Shown: positions 7,319-14,401 of the stretch, piece by piece
How positions within the stretch are numbered: position 1 is the first letter of the stretch
Layout of the letters: each line of letters opens with the position of its first letter
DNA from: Bacteroidetes bacterium GWF2_41_31
GTDB taxonomy: Bacteria; Bacteroidota; Bacteroidia; Bacteroidales; F082
DNA length: 38,108 nt
Direction of reading: 5' to 3'
Assembly: GCA_001769215.1 (NCBI GenBank)
Contig: MEOL01000010.1
Coordinates: 1-38,108 of the forward strand
Notes under the pieces: model-generated
What the model was told of the DNA's origin: nothing
Seen by the model: only the letters and a program-made list of their open reading frames with translations
Database searches by the model: none
Translations under genes and position numbers: made by a program

Positions 7319-8346
7319 GATTTTAGAAAACGGTATTCGGGGAAATAGGCTCCTGCGAGCTTTGTGTTGGCATTGTACTGTATGAGTTGATTGTAATTCT
7401 CTGGTAGGTGTATAAAACGCAGTGTACTGAATTGATGTATTTGATGACCAAATCCTGATTTATACCTAAAAAGTCCATCTGCATTGCTTGACCCATAGCC
7501 ACCGCCTAAATGAAGGGTGTGGATGTCCTTTCCTTTACAGGCCTCAATGGCGGCATCCATCATTAATTTTGAGGGGCTTTCCTTTAAAAAGGCTTCGGAA
7601 GTACCTCCCAGATGAAACTGTGCCAATCCGTTGACCATTGTAAACAGACCCGCTGATGCCATCTCTCCTTTTGAATCTGACACTGAAACTAGCATTATAG
7701 AATCCTTCAATAGTTGCTTTAATTGCTTAAAATATTCAGGAGAAAAGAAATAGCGTTGCTGAGCATGTTTGCGCTGCATGGTTTGCGTATAGAGATCAAT
7801 AAAATTTGGCAATTGGCTCCAGTTGTTGACTTCCATGCTATATCCCCTATCGTGGAGCTTTCGCAAATGTCTTTTGTGGTTCTGTGAATAGGATTGCCGT
7901 ATATTGGCCATCGGAAGGCTTGTGTTTATTGAAACTGTGGGCCCATGCGCATGGTAGGTTATGTTGGGCAGTTTAGCAAGCTGAAAGGTGTTGTAAAGGG
8001 GATGTAACCGAATGAAAGAGCTGACGTATCCGCAGGCTGCCGCTTCGGTGTGAAATTGTTTTAAAGCCTCAATGATTAAGGCTGTTGAAGTATCTTCATT
8101 GTATAAAATTCCGGGATAACCATAGGGACTTACCAGGTCTTTTTCGATGGAACCGTTGCTATGAATTACGCGTTCGACCAAGGGAATGATAAATTGGGTG
8201 CCCTCTATTTGAGCACTCCATGCGACTGGTTTTCCATGAAGTACTTCTGCTTCCAAATGACAATACCCCGGCAGGTGATAGATATCGTGTGATTCTATTA
8301 AAAGTGCCTGGTGCCAAAGGGAATCCCGGGTATTGATAAAGGGCAT
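7315..8346 (-). CDS. FemAB-like GNAT acyltransferase (exosortase partner)
   Basis: 343 residues of the FemAB/BioF2-like acyltransferase group (Acetyltransf_6 type). Features are YGYPGILY, the basic SYSQNHKRHLRKLHDRGY segment, and the C-terminal core with TLHLGGGYGSSNADGLFRYKSGFG, typical of the family's final strand and loop. FemAB-related proteins are known companions of exosortase systems in PEP-CTERM bacteria, where they may modify the exopolysaccharide or the sorted protein. Here the gene is translationally coupled (4-nt overlap) to the exosortase downstream of it. A TACCTTTG box lies 39 nt upstream of the ATG. Confidence 0.8.
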   Translation of the reverse strand: MPFINTRDSLWHQALLIESHDIYHLPGYCHLEAEVLHGKPVAWSAQIEGTQFIIPLVERVIHSNGSIEKDLVSPYGYPGILYNEDTSTALIIEALKQFHTEAAACGYVSSFIRLHPLYNTFQLAKLPNITYHAHGPTVSINTSLPMANIRQSYSQNHKRHLRKLHDRGYSMEVNNWSQLPNFIDLYTQTMQRKHAQQRYFFSPEYFKQLKQLLKDSIMLVSVSDSKGEMASAGLFTMVNGLAQFHLGGTSEAFLKESPSKLMMDAAIEACKGKDIHTLHLGGGYGSSNADGLFRYKSGFGHQIHQFSTLRFIHLPENYNQLIQYNANTKLAGAYFPEYRFLKS

Positions 8347-8385
8347 TTTGTTTTATTAAAATATATTCATTCTGATATTGAAGAG

Positions 8386-8393
8386 CAAAGGTA
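8386..8393 (-). promoter_or_regulatory. candidate -7 box of the FemAB/exosortase operon
   Basis: TACCTTTG on the minus strand fits TAnnTTTG, 39 nt before the start codon at 8346. The bases further upstream are GCGACTTGAG repeats without a clear -33 box. Confidence 0.45.
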
Positions 8394-8399
8394 AAGTAA

Positions 8400-8784
8400 T
8401 ATTGAGCGATGGAGCGACTTGAGAGACTTGAGAGACTTTAGCGAACTGAGCGACTTAAGCGATGGGGCGACTTGAGCGACTTGAGCCCCGAAAGCTTTCG
8501 GGGTGAGCGACTTTATATGCTTAGAGAATTAAACACAAAGTTGGATTGATTAATATCTCTGTTAATCCATTTTAATGAACAACCCAGCTGCAATAAGACG
8601 GGGTATCAAAAGGTAAATTTATTTTTCTAATAGCACCAAGGTGAGGGGGAACTTGAGTGCCGACAGGCAAGTCAAAACCCAAAGATCCCTCGCTATAAGC
8701 TCGGGATCTTCCGATAACTATCTGATTCGCTTAGTTCGCTTGGTTCACCTCATTTGCGTCTATCAGCCTAATCAGCGGTTTGTT
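8400..8784. repeat. GCGACTTGAG satellite patch and empty intergenic DNA
   Basis: From 8400 to 8516 there are repeated GAGCGACTT/GAGAGACTT units, interrupted by a GCCCCGAAAGCTTTCGGGG hairpin near 8483. The remainder to 8784 shows no gene. Confidence 0.6.
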
Positions 8785-9729
8785 TTACATTCTGGGAAGC
8801 CAGGTCTGTATCCTTTCCAGTATTTCTTCAAAATCAGGCTGGCCTTTGTAATATAATGAAGCAGTGGAACGATACCTCTCTCTGAATTTCGATCTTAGAT
8901 GACCTGATGATAGCAGAAATGCTTCATTCTGACTGACTTCTACAGCCAGGTCAATGGCTGGGAATCGCCGGGCTTTATGATCAATGTAGTTTCCGGTTCC
9001 AAGAAATACCTGTACTTCTTTTAGCCCCAGCAAACAGTACACATCGTAGTACTGACGCATATAGTTTTTACGTTCAACACCATCAGTGCTCTCCTGTCTG
9101 AATTTGGTTACTATTGTCTGCAACTTTTCTACAAAAGTATAACGCGAGTCATAGCAGTGTATTTCACTTGCCGTATTGTCAATCAATGGAATGGATGCCG
9201 TCCGTAGCGCTTTCTTCAGTGCCCATGAGCCGATGTTGACAGGTATATTCGGTGTAACCTGGTCAAATCCGACCTCAAGCAATATTCCTGGCTTTAGGCC
9301 TTTCACAACTTCTGTTACCGGCTCATAGTAAAGCCTGATACCACCGCTCATTCCATTCGCGCTATCAAAGTCAGTGTCTCTTTCAATCCTGCGGATACCA
9401 TCGATCCTGATTTCCTTTGCAAGCCAGTCGTAAAAACCGAATCTTGATGCTATAGCATTTTTCTTTTTTGAGGTTTCATTCACCTTCAATTCGGCAGGCG
9501 GACTGATCCTGATATCAATATCCTCGGAAAATCGGTCGATAATACCCAGACCTTTTGAAAGCGAAGTACCACCTTTTAGCTCAAAAGAGAAACCTGCCTT
9601 TTTCAACCCGTAGAGCACATGCATAATCCAGTAGTCTTTCTCTATCAGACCCGGAACGATACCTGTTTCGGTTTCAAGCATAAGAAGAAGATCACCAAAA
9701 CTCCTGTGATTATGCAGATAATCAGCCAT
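8785..9729 (-). CDS. abiEii: AbiEii-type nucleotidyltransferase toxin
   Basis: A 314-residue protein of the AbiEii/AbiGii family, whose members act as nucleotidyltransferase toxins in abortive phage infection (type IV TA; some relatives modify tRNA acceptor ends). Family signatures are EKDYW (30-34), LKGGTSLSKG (51-60) and the metal-binding SEDIDIRI (68-75), followed by YVEKL-like YTFVEKLQTIVTKF and RQYYDVYCLL in the C-terminal half. The start is taken as ATG 9729; it overlaps the antitoxin stop by 8 nt (ATGGCTGA). The longer frame would need TTG at 9759. Confidence 0.9.
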   Translation of the reverse strand: MADYLHNHRSFGDLLLMLETETGIVPGLIEKDYWIMHVLYGLKKAGFSFELKGGTSLSKGLGIIDRFSEDIDIRISPPAELKVNETSKKKNAIASRFGFYDWLAKEIRIDGIRRIERDTDFDSANGMSGGIRLYYEPVTEVVKGLKPGILLEVGFDQVTPNIPVNIGSWALKKALRTASIPLIDNTASEIHCYDSRYTFVEKLQTIVTKFRQESTDGVERKNYMRQYYDVYCLLGLKEVQVFLGTGNYIDHKARRFPAIDLAVEVSQNEAFLLSSGHLRSKFRERYRSTASLYYKGQPDFEEILERIQTWLPRM

Positions 9730-10312
9730 TGGAAGCAGACTTGACAAGAATGGGTGCAAAGAATTTTTTCGTCTGTATACCGCCGTATTGTTCCACGGCT
9801 TTGGCCAGCAGGGTATTATTCATGCCTGATGCTTTGCGTTTCACATTTTCAAGCAAAGCTGTTTTATCTTCAGCCAGGTCTTTTATGTAGGAAACAAGGT
9901 CAACCAATAAAAATTCTTCTGTAAGTCTGGAAGGAAAATTCTGTTTGTTATGGAAACGAAATTTACGACCTCCCAACACAAAACTACCATGCCGTTTATG
10001 GTTGTATACTACCCGCTCGTTGTATAGCTGCGTAGCTCCTATCCCAAGCATGGTGTACATATTTGGCGAGAGTATCAGAAATCTGTCATCCTTTAAAAAG
10101 GCCTTTACCAGTGCTTTATCCTCAGGTGGGGTTATTCCGAAAACCGTAGCCCGGGGCACATAATAAACACCCTGAGCAATCTTGCTGAGCTTTCCTTCGC
10201 TGACCAAAGCCGCTAAATGCCGGTCTGGAGCATTGGTGTATTGAAGCAAATCTGCCCGTCGATATACCTTTCCCTCTTTTAAATGTTTCCTTAAGGTTTC
10301 CAGTCGATTCAT
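9722..10312 (-). CDS. abiEi: AbiEi-type antitoxin and autorepressor
   Basis: 196 residues from ATG 10312. The N-terminal winged-helix-like part reads MNRLETLRKHLKEGKVYRRA...LAALVSEGKLSKIAQGVYYVPR, the typical AbiEi pattern, followed by a C-terminal domain with LILSPNMYTMLGIG and NHKRHGSFVLGGRKFRF. Known AbiEi proteins neutralise AbiEii and repress their own promoter by binding inverted repeats. A near-perfect 39-bp palindrome lies just upstream of the promoter here, which supports ATG 10312 over the longer frame beginning at 10360 inside the palindrome. Confidence 0.87.
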   Translation of the reverse strand: MNRLETLRKHLKEGKVYRRADLLQYTNAPDRHLAALVSEGKLSKIAQGVYYVPRATVFGITPPEDKALVKAFLKDDRFLILSPNMYTMLGIGATQLYNERVVYNHKRHGSFVLGGRKFRFHNKQNFPSRLTEEFLLVDLVSYIKDLAEDKTALLENVKRKASGMNNTLLAKAVEQYGGIQTKKFFAPILVKSASNG

Positions 10313-10332
10313 TTCCAGTGAACTTTTTTTTG

Positions 10333-10340
10333 CAAAGTTA
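10333..10340 (-). promoter_or_regulatory. candidate -7 box of the abiE operon
   Basis: TAACTTTG on the minus strand fits TAnnTTTG, 20 nt before the chosen abiEi start. The expected -33 zone falls within the palindrome at 10351-10389, so a bound repressor would block initiation. Confidence 0.5.
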
Positions 10341-10350
10341 ATTAAAATTA

Positions 10351-10389
10351 TTATTTGCATGAAATATTATTAATAATTCATGCAAATAA
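10351..10389. promoter_or_regulatory. 39-bp palindrome, likely AbiEi operator
   Basis: The arms TTATTTGCATGAA (10351-10363) and TTCATGCAAATAA (10377-10389) are perfect inverted repeats. The centre continues the symmetry with one mismatched pair around T10370. Extra TTTGCA/TGCAAA half-sites flank it at about 10330-10335 and at 10391. Position over the -33 region and length match the inverted-repeat operators known for AbiEi regulators; binding itself is inferred. Confidence 0.65.
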
Positions 10390-10407
10390 AGCAAATAAAT
10401 TTATGGC

Positions 10408-10502
10408 GGTAATGGCGACTTGAGCGAACTGAGGGACTTGAGCGACTTAAGCGATGGGGCGATTTGAGCGACTTGAGCGAAGGAAGCGAAGGAAGCGAAG
10501 GG
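10408..10502. repeat. GCGACTTGAGC satellite-like repeat
   Basis: Degenerate 9-bp units (GAGCGACTT, GAGCGAACT) end in three GAAGCGAAG-type units directly at the stop codon of the four-helix-bundle gene, the same arrangement as 3' of the remnant at 5979. Confidence 0.65.
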
Positions 10503-10979
10503 TTACCATGACCAGTTTTCGGGTTTGGAGCTCATGTTGACAATCATGGCGATAATGTGGTCGTATTTGTCGTTGAGTGCAACATATGTTTCTAAGTCAA
10601 TGTATTCACATTTTAAGGCGTAGTCTAACCAAACTTGGGTTTCGGCTGCTTCGCCTTCTGAATCAGATAATTTTGAAACAAAAGCCTTAGGATAACGTCT
10701 TTTTCTAAAAGCTTCAGCTAAGTTACCACTAACTGATCGTGATGACCGTCTGATTTGGTCTGCCTGCCCTGTGAAATAGATTTATATATCGAAAACATTT
10801 TGTTTATCAGAGGCCCTCTATACTAATAACTCATATAGAATTAGATATCAATATTTCACAGGGTAAAAATAGGTTTCTTCTTTGGGAAAGGACTTTGTTA
10901 TCCTGAACACTTCCCTTCCTGCCTTGAAGGAGAGTTGGAATACTTTAAGATCACGGTGAGTTTTGATTTTTTCACTCAT
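10503..10979 (-). pseudogene. four-helix-bundle (S23/IVP-type) protein gene split by a MITE-like insertion
   Basis: The N-terminal part from ATG 10979 reads MSEKIKTHRDLKVFQLSFKA...SFPKEETY and then runs into a stop inside an inserted element (10767-10863). After the element the frame resumes as ADQIRRSSRSVSGNLAEAFR...SEGEAAETQVWLDYA...KPENWSW, ending at 10503. The two parts together match the usual length of about 120 residues. The family, first noticed as proteins encoded in 23S rRNA intervening sequences, has unknown function. Reading frame on both sides is otherwise clean, so the disruption looks recent. Confidence 0.85.
10767..10863. mobile_element. 97-bp MITE-like element
   Basis: Perfect 12-bp terminal inverted repeats CCCTGTGAAATA (10767-10778) and TATTTCACAGGG (10852-10863) bound an AT-rich, non-coding core. 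It interrupts the four-helix-bundle reading frame between TY and ADQIRRSS. No target duplication is obvious. Too short to encode a transposase, so it would be moved in trans. Confidence 0.8.
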
Positions 10980-10993
10980 GGTTTTATTGTTTC

Positions 10994-11116
10994 GAATTAA
11001 GCGAATTGAGCGAACTGAGCGACTTGAGCGACATCGCTGCATTTGCATCTTCGCTTAGTTCGTCTCTTCGCTTAGTTCGCATCTTCGCTCACATCTCTTA
11101 GTTCGCTTCGCTCGCC
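10994..11116. repeat. inverted GCGAACTGAGC/GCTTAGTTCGC repeats
   Basis: The first half has GCGAATTGAGCGAACTGAGC units and the second half, from about 11050, has the complementary type CGCTTAGTTCGC, so the block can fold back on itself. It lies between the split four-helix-bundle gene and the polysaccharide cluster. Confidence 0.6.
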
Positions 11117-11158
11117 ACTTCGTTTCTTCTCATTGGAACAGAAAACTTGCCTTGTAAG

Positions 11159-11773
11159 TTATTCACTAAACCGAACTATCCTTCCCGGGTTACCAACGAC
11201 AACGGCATTGTCAGGTACATCTCGGATGATGACTGAACCTGCTCCTATCATCACATTTTTACCAATTTTTACGCCTTGAATGATGACAGAGCCTGCTCCT
11301 ACCCATGATAATTCACCAACGGACACATTACCACAAAGAATGGCACCGGGTGAGATATGGACATAATCACCAACTATACAATCATGGTCGACAGAGGCTT
11401 TGGTGTTAATAATGCAATGAACACCAATGACACTTCCACTTTGTACAACAGAATGATGAAATACAACTGATCCTACTCCCACCTGAGCAAAAGGAGACAT
11501 ACTAACAGTTGGATGTATAACAGTATAGAAATTAAAATGTAGTTTTTCAGCAAGTTTTTTTCTGATATTGTTTTCACCTATGCCAAAAACTACTTTGTCT
11601 TTTGTTGAGTTAATATGGTAACGATTGAAAACGGGCAAATCATTTAGTCTGGTTTTTGAAGAGTCGTCATCAATAAATCCTTCTGCCATCAAATTATTCG
11701 CAAGCAAACAATCCAATATCACTTTACCATGTCCACTTGCACCATATATCCAGATATAATCTAACTCTTTCAT
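11159..11773 (-). CDS. PglD/NeuD-type sugar O/N-acetyltransferase
   Basis: 204 residues: an N-terminal Rossmann-like nucleotide-sugar domain (YGASGHGKVILD, 10-21) and a C-terminal left-handed beta helix of hexapeptide repeats (about 95-200). His130 and His139 in ASVDHDCIVGDYVHISPG occupy the places of the catalytic base region of PglD. It would acetylate the 4-amino group of a UDP-4-amino-6-deoxy sugar, following a PglE aminotransferase, or act on a sialic-acid-like sugar as NeuD does. Just upstream lies the remnant of a classical pglC-like gene (11838), the usual neighbour of pglD, whereas the PglE-like gene is now 7.3 kb away on the other strand. Confidence 0.9.
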   Translation of the reverse strand: MKELDYIWIYGASGHGKVILDCLLANNLMAEGFIDDDSSKTRLNDLPVFNRYHINSTKDKVVFGIGENNIRKKLAEKLHFNFYTVIHPTVSMSPFAQVGVGSVVFHHSVVQSGSVIGVHCIINTKASVDHDCIVGDYVHISPGAILCGNVSVGELSWVGAGSVIIQGVKIGKNVMIGAGSVIIRDVPDNAVVVGNPGRIVRFSE

Positions 11774-11837
11774 ACTATTATTTTGTTTCCAAGAATTTCG
11801 CTGCCGTTGCTTGACCTTCCTGACTTATTCCTACGCT

Positions 11838-11960
11838 TTAAAATACCTTTTCAATGGTTTTGAAAAGAATTTTCATATCCAATGCAAATGTACAATGATC
11901 TACATACCACACATCATAATTAAATTTCTGTTCCCAGGAAATGGCATTGCGGCCATTGAC
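11838..11960 (-). pseudogene. C-terminal remnant of a PglC-like phosphosugar transferase
   Basis: The minus strand encodes [20 protein letters not shown] and then [20 protein letters not shown] before a stop. This is the standard C-terminus of bacterial sugar transferases of the PglC/WcaJ type. The catalytic part upstream is missing; the remaining gap up to 12103 shows no reading frame that continues it. It differs clearly from the C-terminus of the intact transferase at 13777, so it is a different paralogue and not a recent duplicate. Confidence 0.82.
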
Positions 11961-12103
11961 CTAAGTCCAGAATACAATTTTTGTTTTTGTAATATGAAAT
12001 TATCTACTTTGAGTGGATAAACCGTTATGGCCGGTATATCCACTTTGAGATGAGAATCCATTTTTTAATTTCAATTGAAGTAGGTATTATCATCAGTAAA
12101 GAT

Positions 12104-12784
12104 TCAATCTTCTGTCTCACGAATTACCATAAATGCTTCTGCGCGTTCAAAACCAACAGTTGCCCCTCTATATTTTGCCAATGCTTCAATTGCCTCCAGT
12201 GAACGTGGGTTGGGAAAAGGTTTTAGTTGACTTTTAAAACACTCCATCGCCTCAAGTTTTAGTTTAAATTCTTTAGTAATATTCACGAAACGATTGGGAA
12301 TAAAATTATCATCTCCGAACGGAGCTGCCCATTCTGTTTCAGAAAGGGTCTCGTAAGCATATATTTTTTTAACAGAACAATTATTTATAGGACGTGCGGC
12401 TACAAGAGCTGCGTTAAACACTGCCTCGTGATCTTTATGAATATCTCCACGGTGGGGTATAAACAACGCTTCGGGTCTAATTTCATTGATAATTTCACTA
12501 AATGCAATTGCAATTTGATAGTTTGGATAAACATCCAATCGAGGGGCAGGTAATTCAAGAAAATGAGTTTGTTTAACATTCAAAATTTTATGAGCTGCAA
12601 TAGCTTCATTTCTCACATTATCGATGCCTTCCTGGTTAAATAATTCTGGTGCACCAATACTAGCATTTGTGGCGACTAAAATATGTACTTCAAATCCTTC
12701 ATTGCTATATTTACTAATAATACCACCACAACCTAACACTTCATCATCGGCATGAGGTGCTATAATTAATATATTTCTTTGCAT
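12104..12784 (-). CDS. PIG-L/LmbE-family deacetylase
   Basis: 226 residues. Zinc-site motifs are PHADDEVLGCGG (about 10-21, AHxDDE-type) and HRGDIHKDHEAVF (about 110-122, HxxH-type). Family members remove N-acetyl groups from GlcNAc-containing substrates. In this cluster it probably deacetylates a sugar nucleotide or lipid-linked sugar, making a free amine that the adjacent GNAT could re-acylate. It lies 20 nt downstream of that GNAT gene on the same strand. Confidence 0.9.
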   Translation of the reverse strand: MQRNILIIAPHADDEVLGCGGIISKYSNEGFEVHILVATNASIGAPELFNQEGIDNVRNEAIAAHKILNVKQTHFLELPAPRLDVYPNYQIAIAFSEIINEIRPEALFIPHRGDIHKDHEAVFNAALVAARPINNCSVKKIYAYETLSETEWAAPFGDDNFIPNRFVNITKEFKLKLEAMECFKSQLKPFPNPRSLEAIEALAKYRGATVGFERAEAFMVIRETED

Positions 12785-12804
12785 AAGATTCTTATATTAT
12801 TATC

Positions 12805-13761
12805 TCAATAAACATCAGAATCTCCGTAAGAAATGTACCAATTTCTATAATCGGTCAAAACATTCATCATCTCACTATGAGGTCGAACCCCTATAAATGT
12901 TGGTTTGCTCGAAGGAATAAAACCCAATTTTTCTAATAGAATATATCTTTGATCAAATAAACTAATCCAAGTATGAAGAATTGCTTCAGTTTGATTATAA
13001 TAAGCAGCAATATGGGAAATTAAAACAGAAATTATTGTAAAATTCTCTTTCTCTATTCCGATTTCAGTAATAAATAAATCAAAAACATCAGGTTTAATCT
13101 TTGAAGGGTATTTTTTCAAAACAACAAAACCTAATAGACTACCATTTTGACGATATTCAAATTTATCATACGGAACTGAAGGGTTTTGTACATAACGCCA
13201 ATTTAAATATAATTTATCCCGCAATACAGCAACTTTAAATTGGGATGTCACTTTGGAAATAAGGTTACCGTGTTCAACACCAAAGTGGGTGAACATGGCT
13301 ATATTATCATTTAATGATCCAGTTAACTTACTTGATGGTAACGCTAAATGTGAAATCTGACCTAAATCATTCCATTTTAAATTTTTGATAAAACCGTAAT
13401 GAGAGTTATTATTGGGAAAGCCCCATATTGCTTTTACATCCAATTCTTCCTCTAATTTTTTATAAAGAGCATTTGACAAAGAACCAAAAACACCCAACCC
13501 ACCATAATCAGGATGTGTCATTGTAGTCATTGATAATGCAGAAAGCATTTTTGTATTCTCTATATTAAGCCAAACAGGAGAAACAGCATAATGACCAATT
13601 AGTATTTCATTATCCCACATAAGTTTAATCAAATGTTTACCCGCTGGATTATCTTCAAAACGCCATTTCCAGTATGACATTGTCATTTTTTGTTTAAAAA
13701 CCATCTCGAACAATTCAAGAATTTTGTTCTCATCACCAGTTCTATAATCCCTAATTTCCAT
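12805..13761 (-). CDS. GNAT-family N-acyltransferase
   Basis: 318 residues. The N-terminal GNAT domain begins MEIRDYRTGDENKILELFEM, has the WRFEDNPAG segment and the acetyl-CoA loop region TMTHPDYGGLGVFGSLSNAL (about 79-98). A second half with KLYLNWRYVQNPSVPYDKF resembles the double-GNAT or sterol-carrier-like architecture of large N-acyltransferases in polysaccharide clusters. Probable role is to acylate an amino sugar, perhaps the product of the neighbouring PIG-L deacetylase or of a cluster aminotransferase. The substrate is unknown. Confidence 0.78.
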   Translation of the reverse strand: MEIRDYRTGDENKILELFEMVFKQKMTMSYWKWRFEDNPAGKHLIKLMWDNEILIGHYAVSPVWLNIENTKMLSALSMTTMTHPDYGGLGVFGSLSNALYKKLEEELDVKAIWGFPNNNSHYGFIKNLKWNDLGQISHLALPSSKLTGSLNDNIAMFTHFGVEHGNLISKVTSQFKVAVLRDKLYLNWRYVQNPSVPYDKFEYRQNGSLLGFVVLKKYPSKIKPDVFDLFITEIGIEKENFTIISVLISHIAAYYNQTEAILHTWISLFDQRYILLEKLGFIPSSKPTFIGVRPHSEMMNVLTDYRNWYISYGDSDVY

Positions 13762-13776
13762 AATAGTACATTTTTA

Positions 13777-14355
13777 TTATTTTTCTGCAAAAAGCTTCTT
13801 TTCACCTACGAAAATGACTTTAATAGTTTTAATAATTATTTTCCAATCAAAAATAAAAGAAATATTTTTCGTATATATATAATCATAATATCCTTTTTGC
13901 TCCCATGTTAAATAGATACTTCCATTTACAGCAGCCAGGCTGGTCAAACCAGGTTTTACATGGAAACGGTAGTTTGAGTATTCACCAAATTTATCTTTAA
14001 TTTCAGGTAAACAAGGACGTGGACCGACGACTGACATTTCTCCTTTGAGTACATTTATTAACTGTGGTAATTCATCGATTTTTAATTTCCTCAAGAAGTG
14101 ACCTATTCTGGTAACTTCAGGATCATTTTCAAAAATCTGATGATGAATCGTTCGCTCCCTGTGAATCATTGTCCTAAATTTATACAATAAAAATGATGAT
14201 TCATTTTTGCCTAACCTTCTTTGAAGAAAGAAAACAGGACCTTTACTTTCAATTTTTAATAACAACCCAACAAGCAATAAAAATGGTAAAAGAGTTATTA
14301 AGGAAATGAAAGCGATAACCCAATCAAATAATGGTTTAAGAAATTTTGAATACAT
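13777..14355 (-). CDS. PglC-like undecaprenyl-phosphate phosphosugar transferase
   Basis: 192 residues, monotopic type: a re-entrant hydrophobic helix at about 8-33, then FFLQRRLGKNESSFLLYKFRTM, the catalytic Asp94-Glu95 pair in KIDELPQLINVLKGEMS, and VVGPRPCLPEI. It would transfer a phosphosugar from a UDP-sugar to undecaprenyl phosphate, the first membrane step of glycan synthesis. The C-terminus (NGSIYLTWEQKGYYDYIYTK) deviates from the [15 protein letters not shown] form seen in the remnant at 11838. The gene is 46 nt downstream of a PglA-like GT4, its usual partner. Confidence 0.92.
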   Translation of the reverse strand: MYSKFLKPLFDWVIAFISLITLLPFLLLVGLLLKIESKGPVFFLQRRLGKNESSFLLYKFRTMIHRERTIHHQIFENDPEVTRIGHFLRKLKIDELPQLINVLKGEMSVVGPRPCLPEIKDKFGEYSNYRFHVKPGLTSLAAVNGSIYLTWEQKGYYDYIYTKNISFIFDWKIIIKTIKVIFVGEKKLFAEK

Positions 14356-14401
14356 ATATAGACTAACTCTTAAGTGTTCATTTCAAATTTATTATTAATA
14401 A

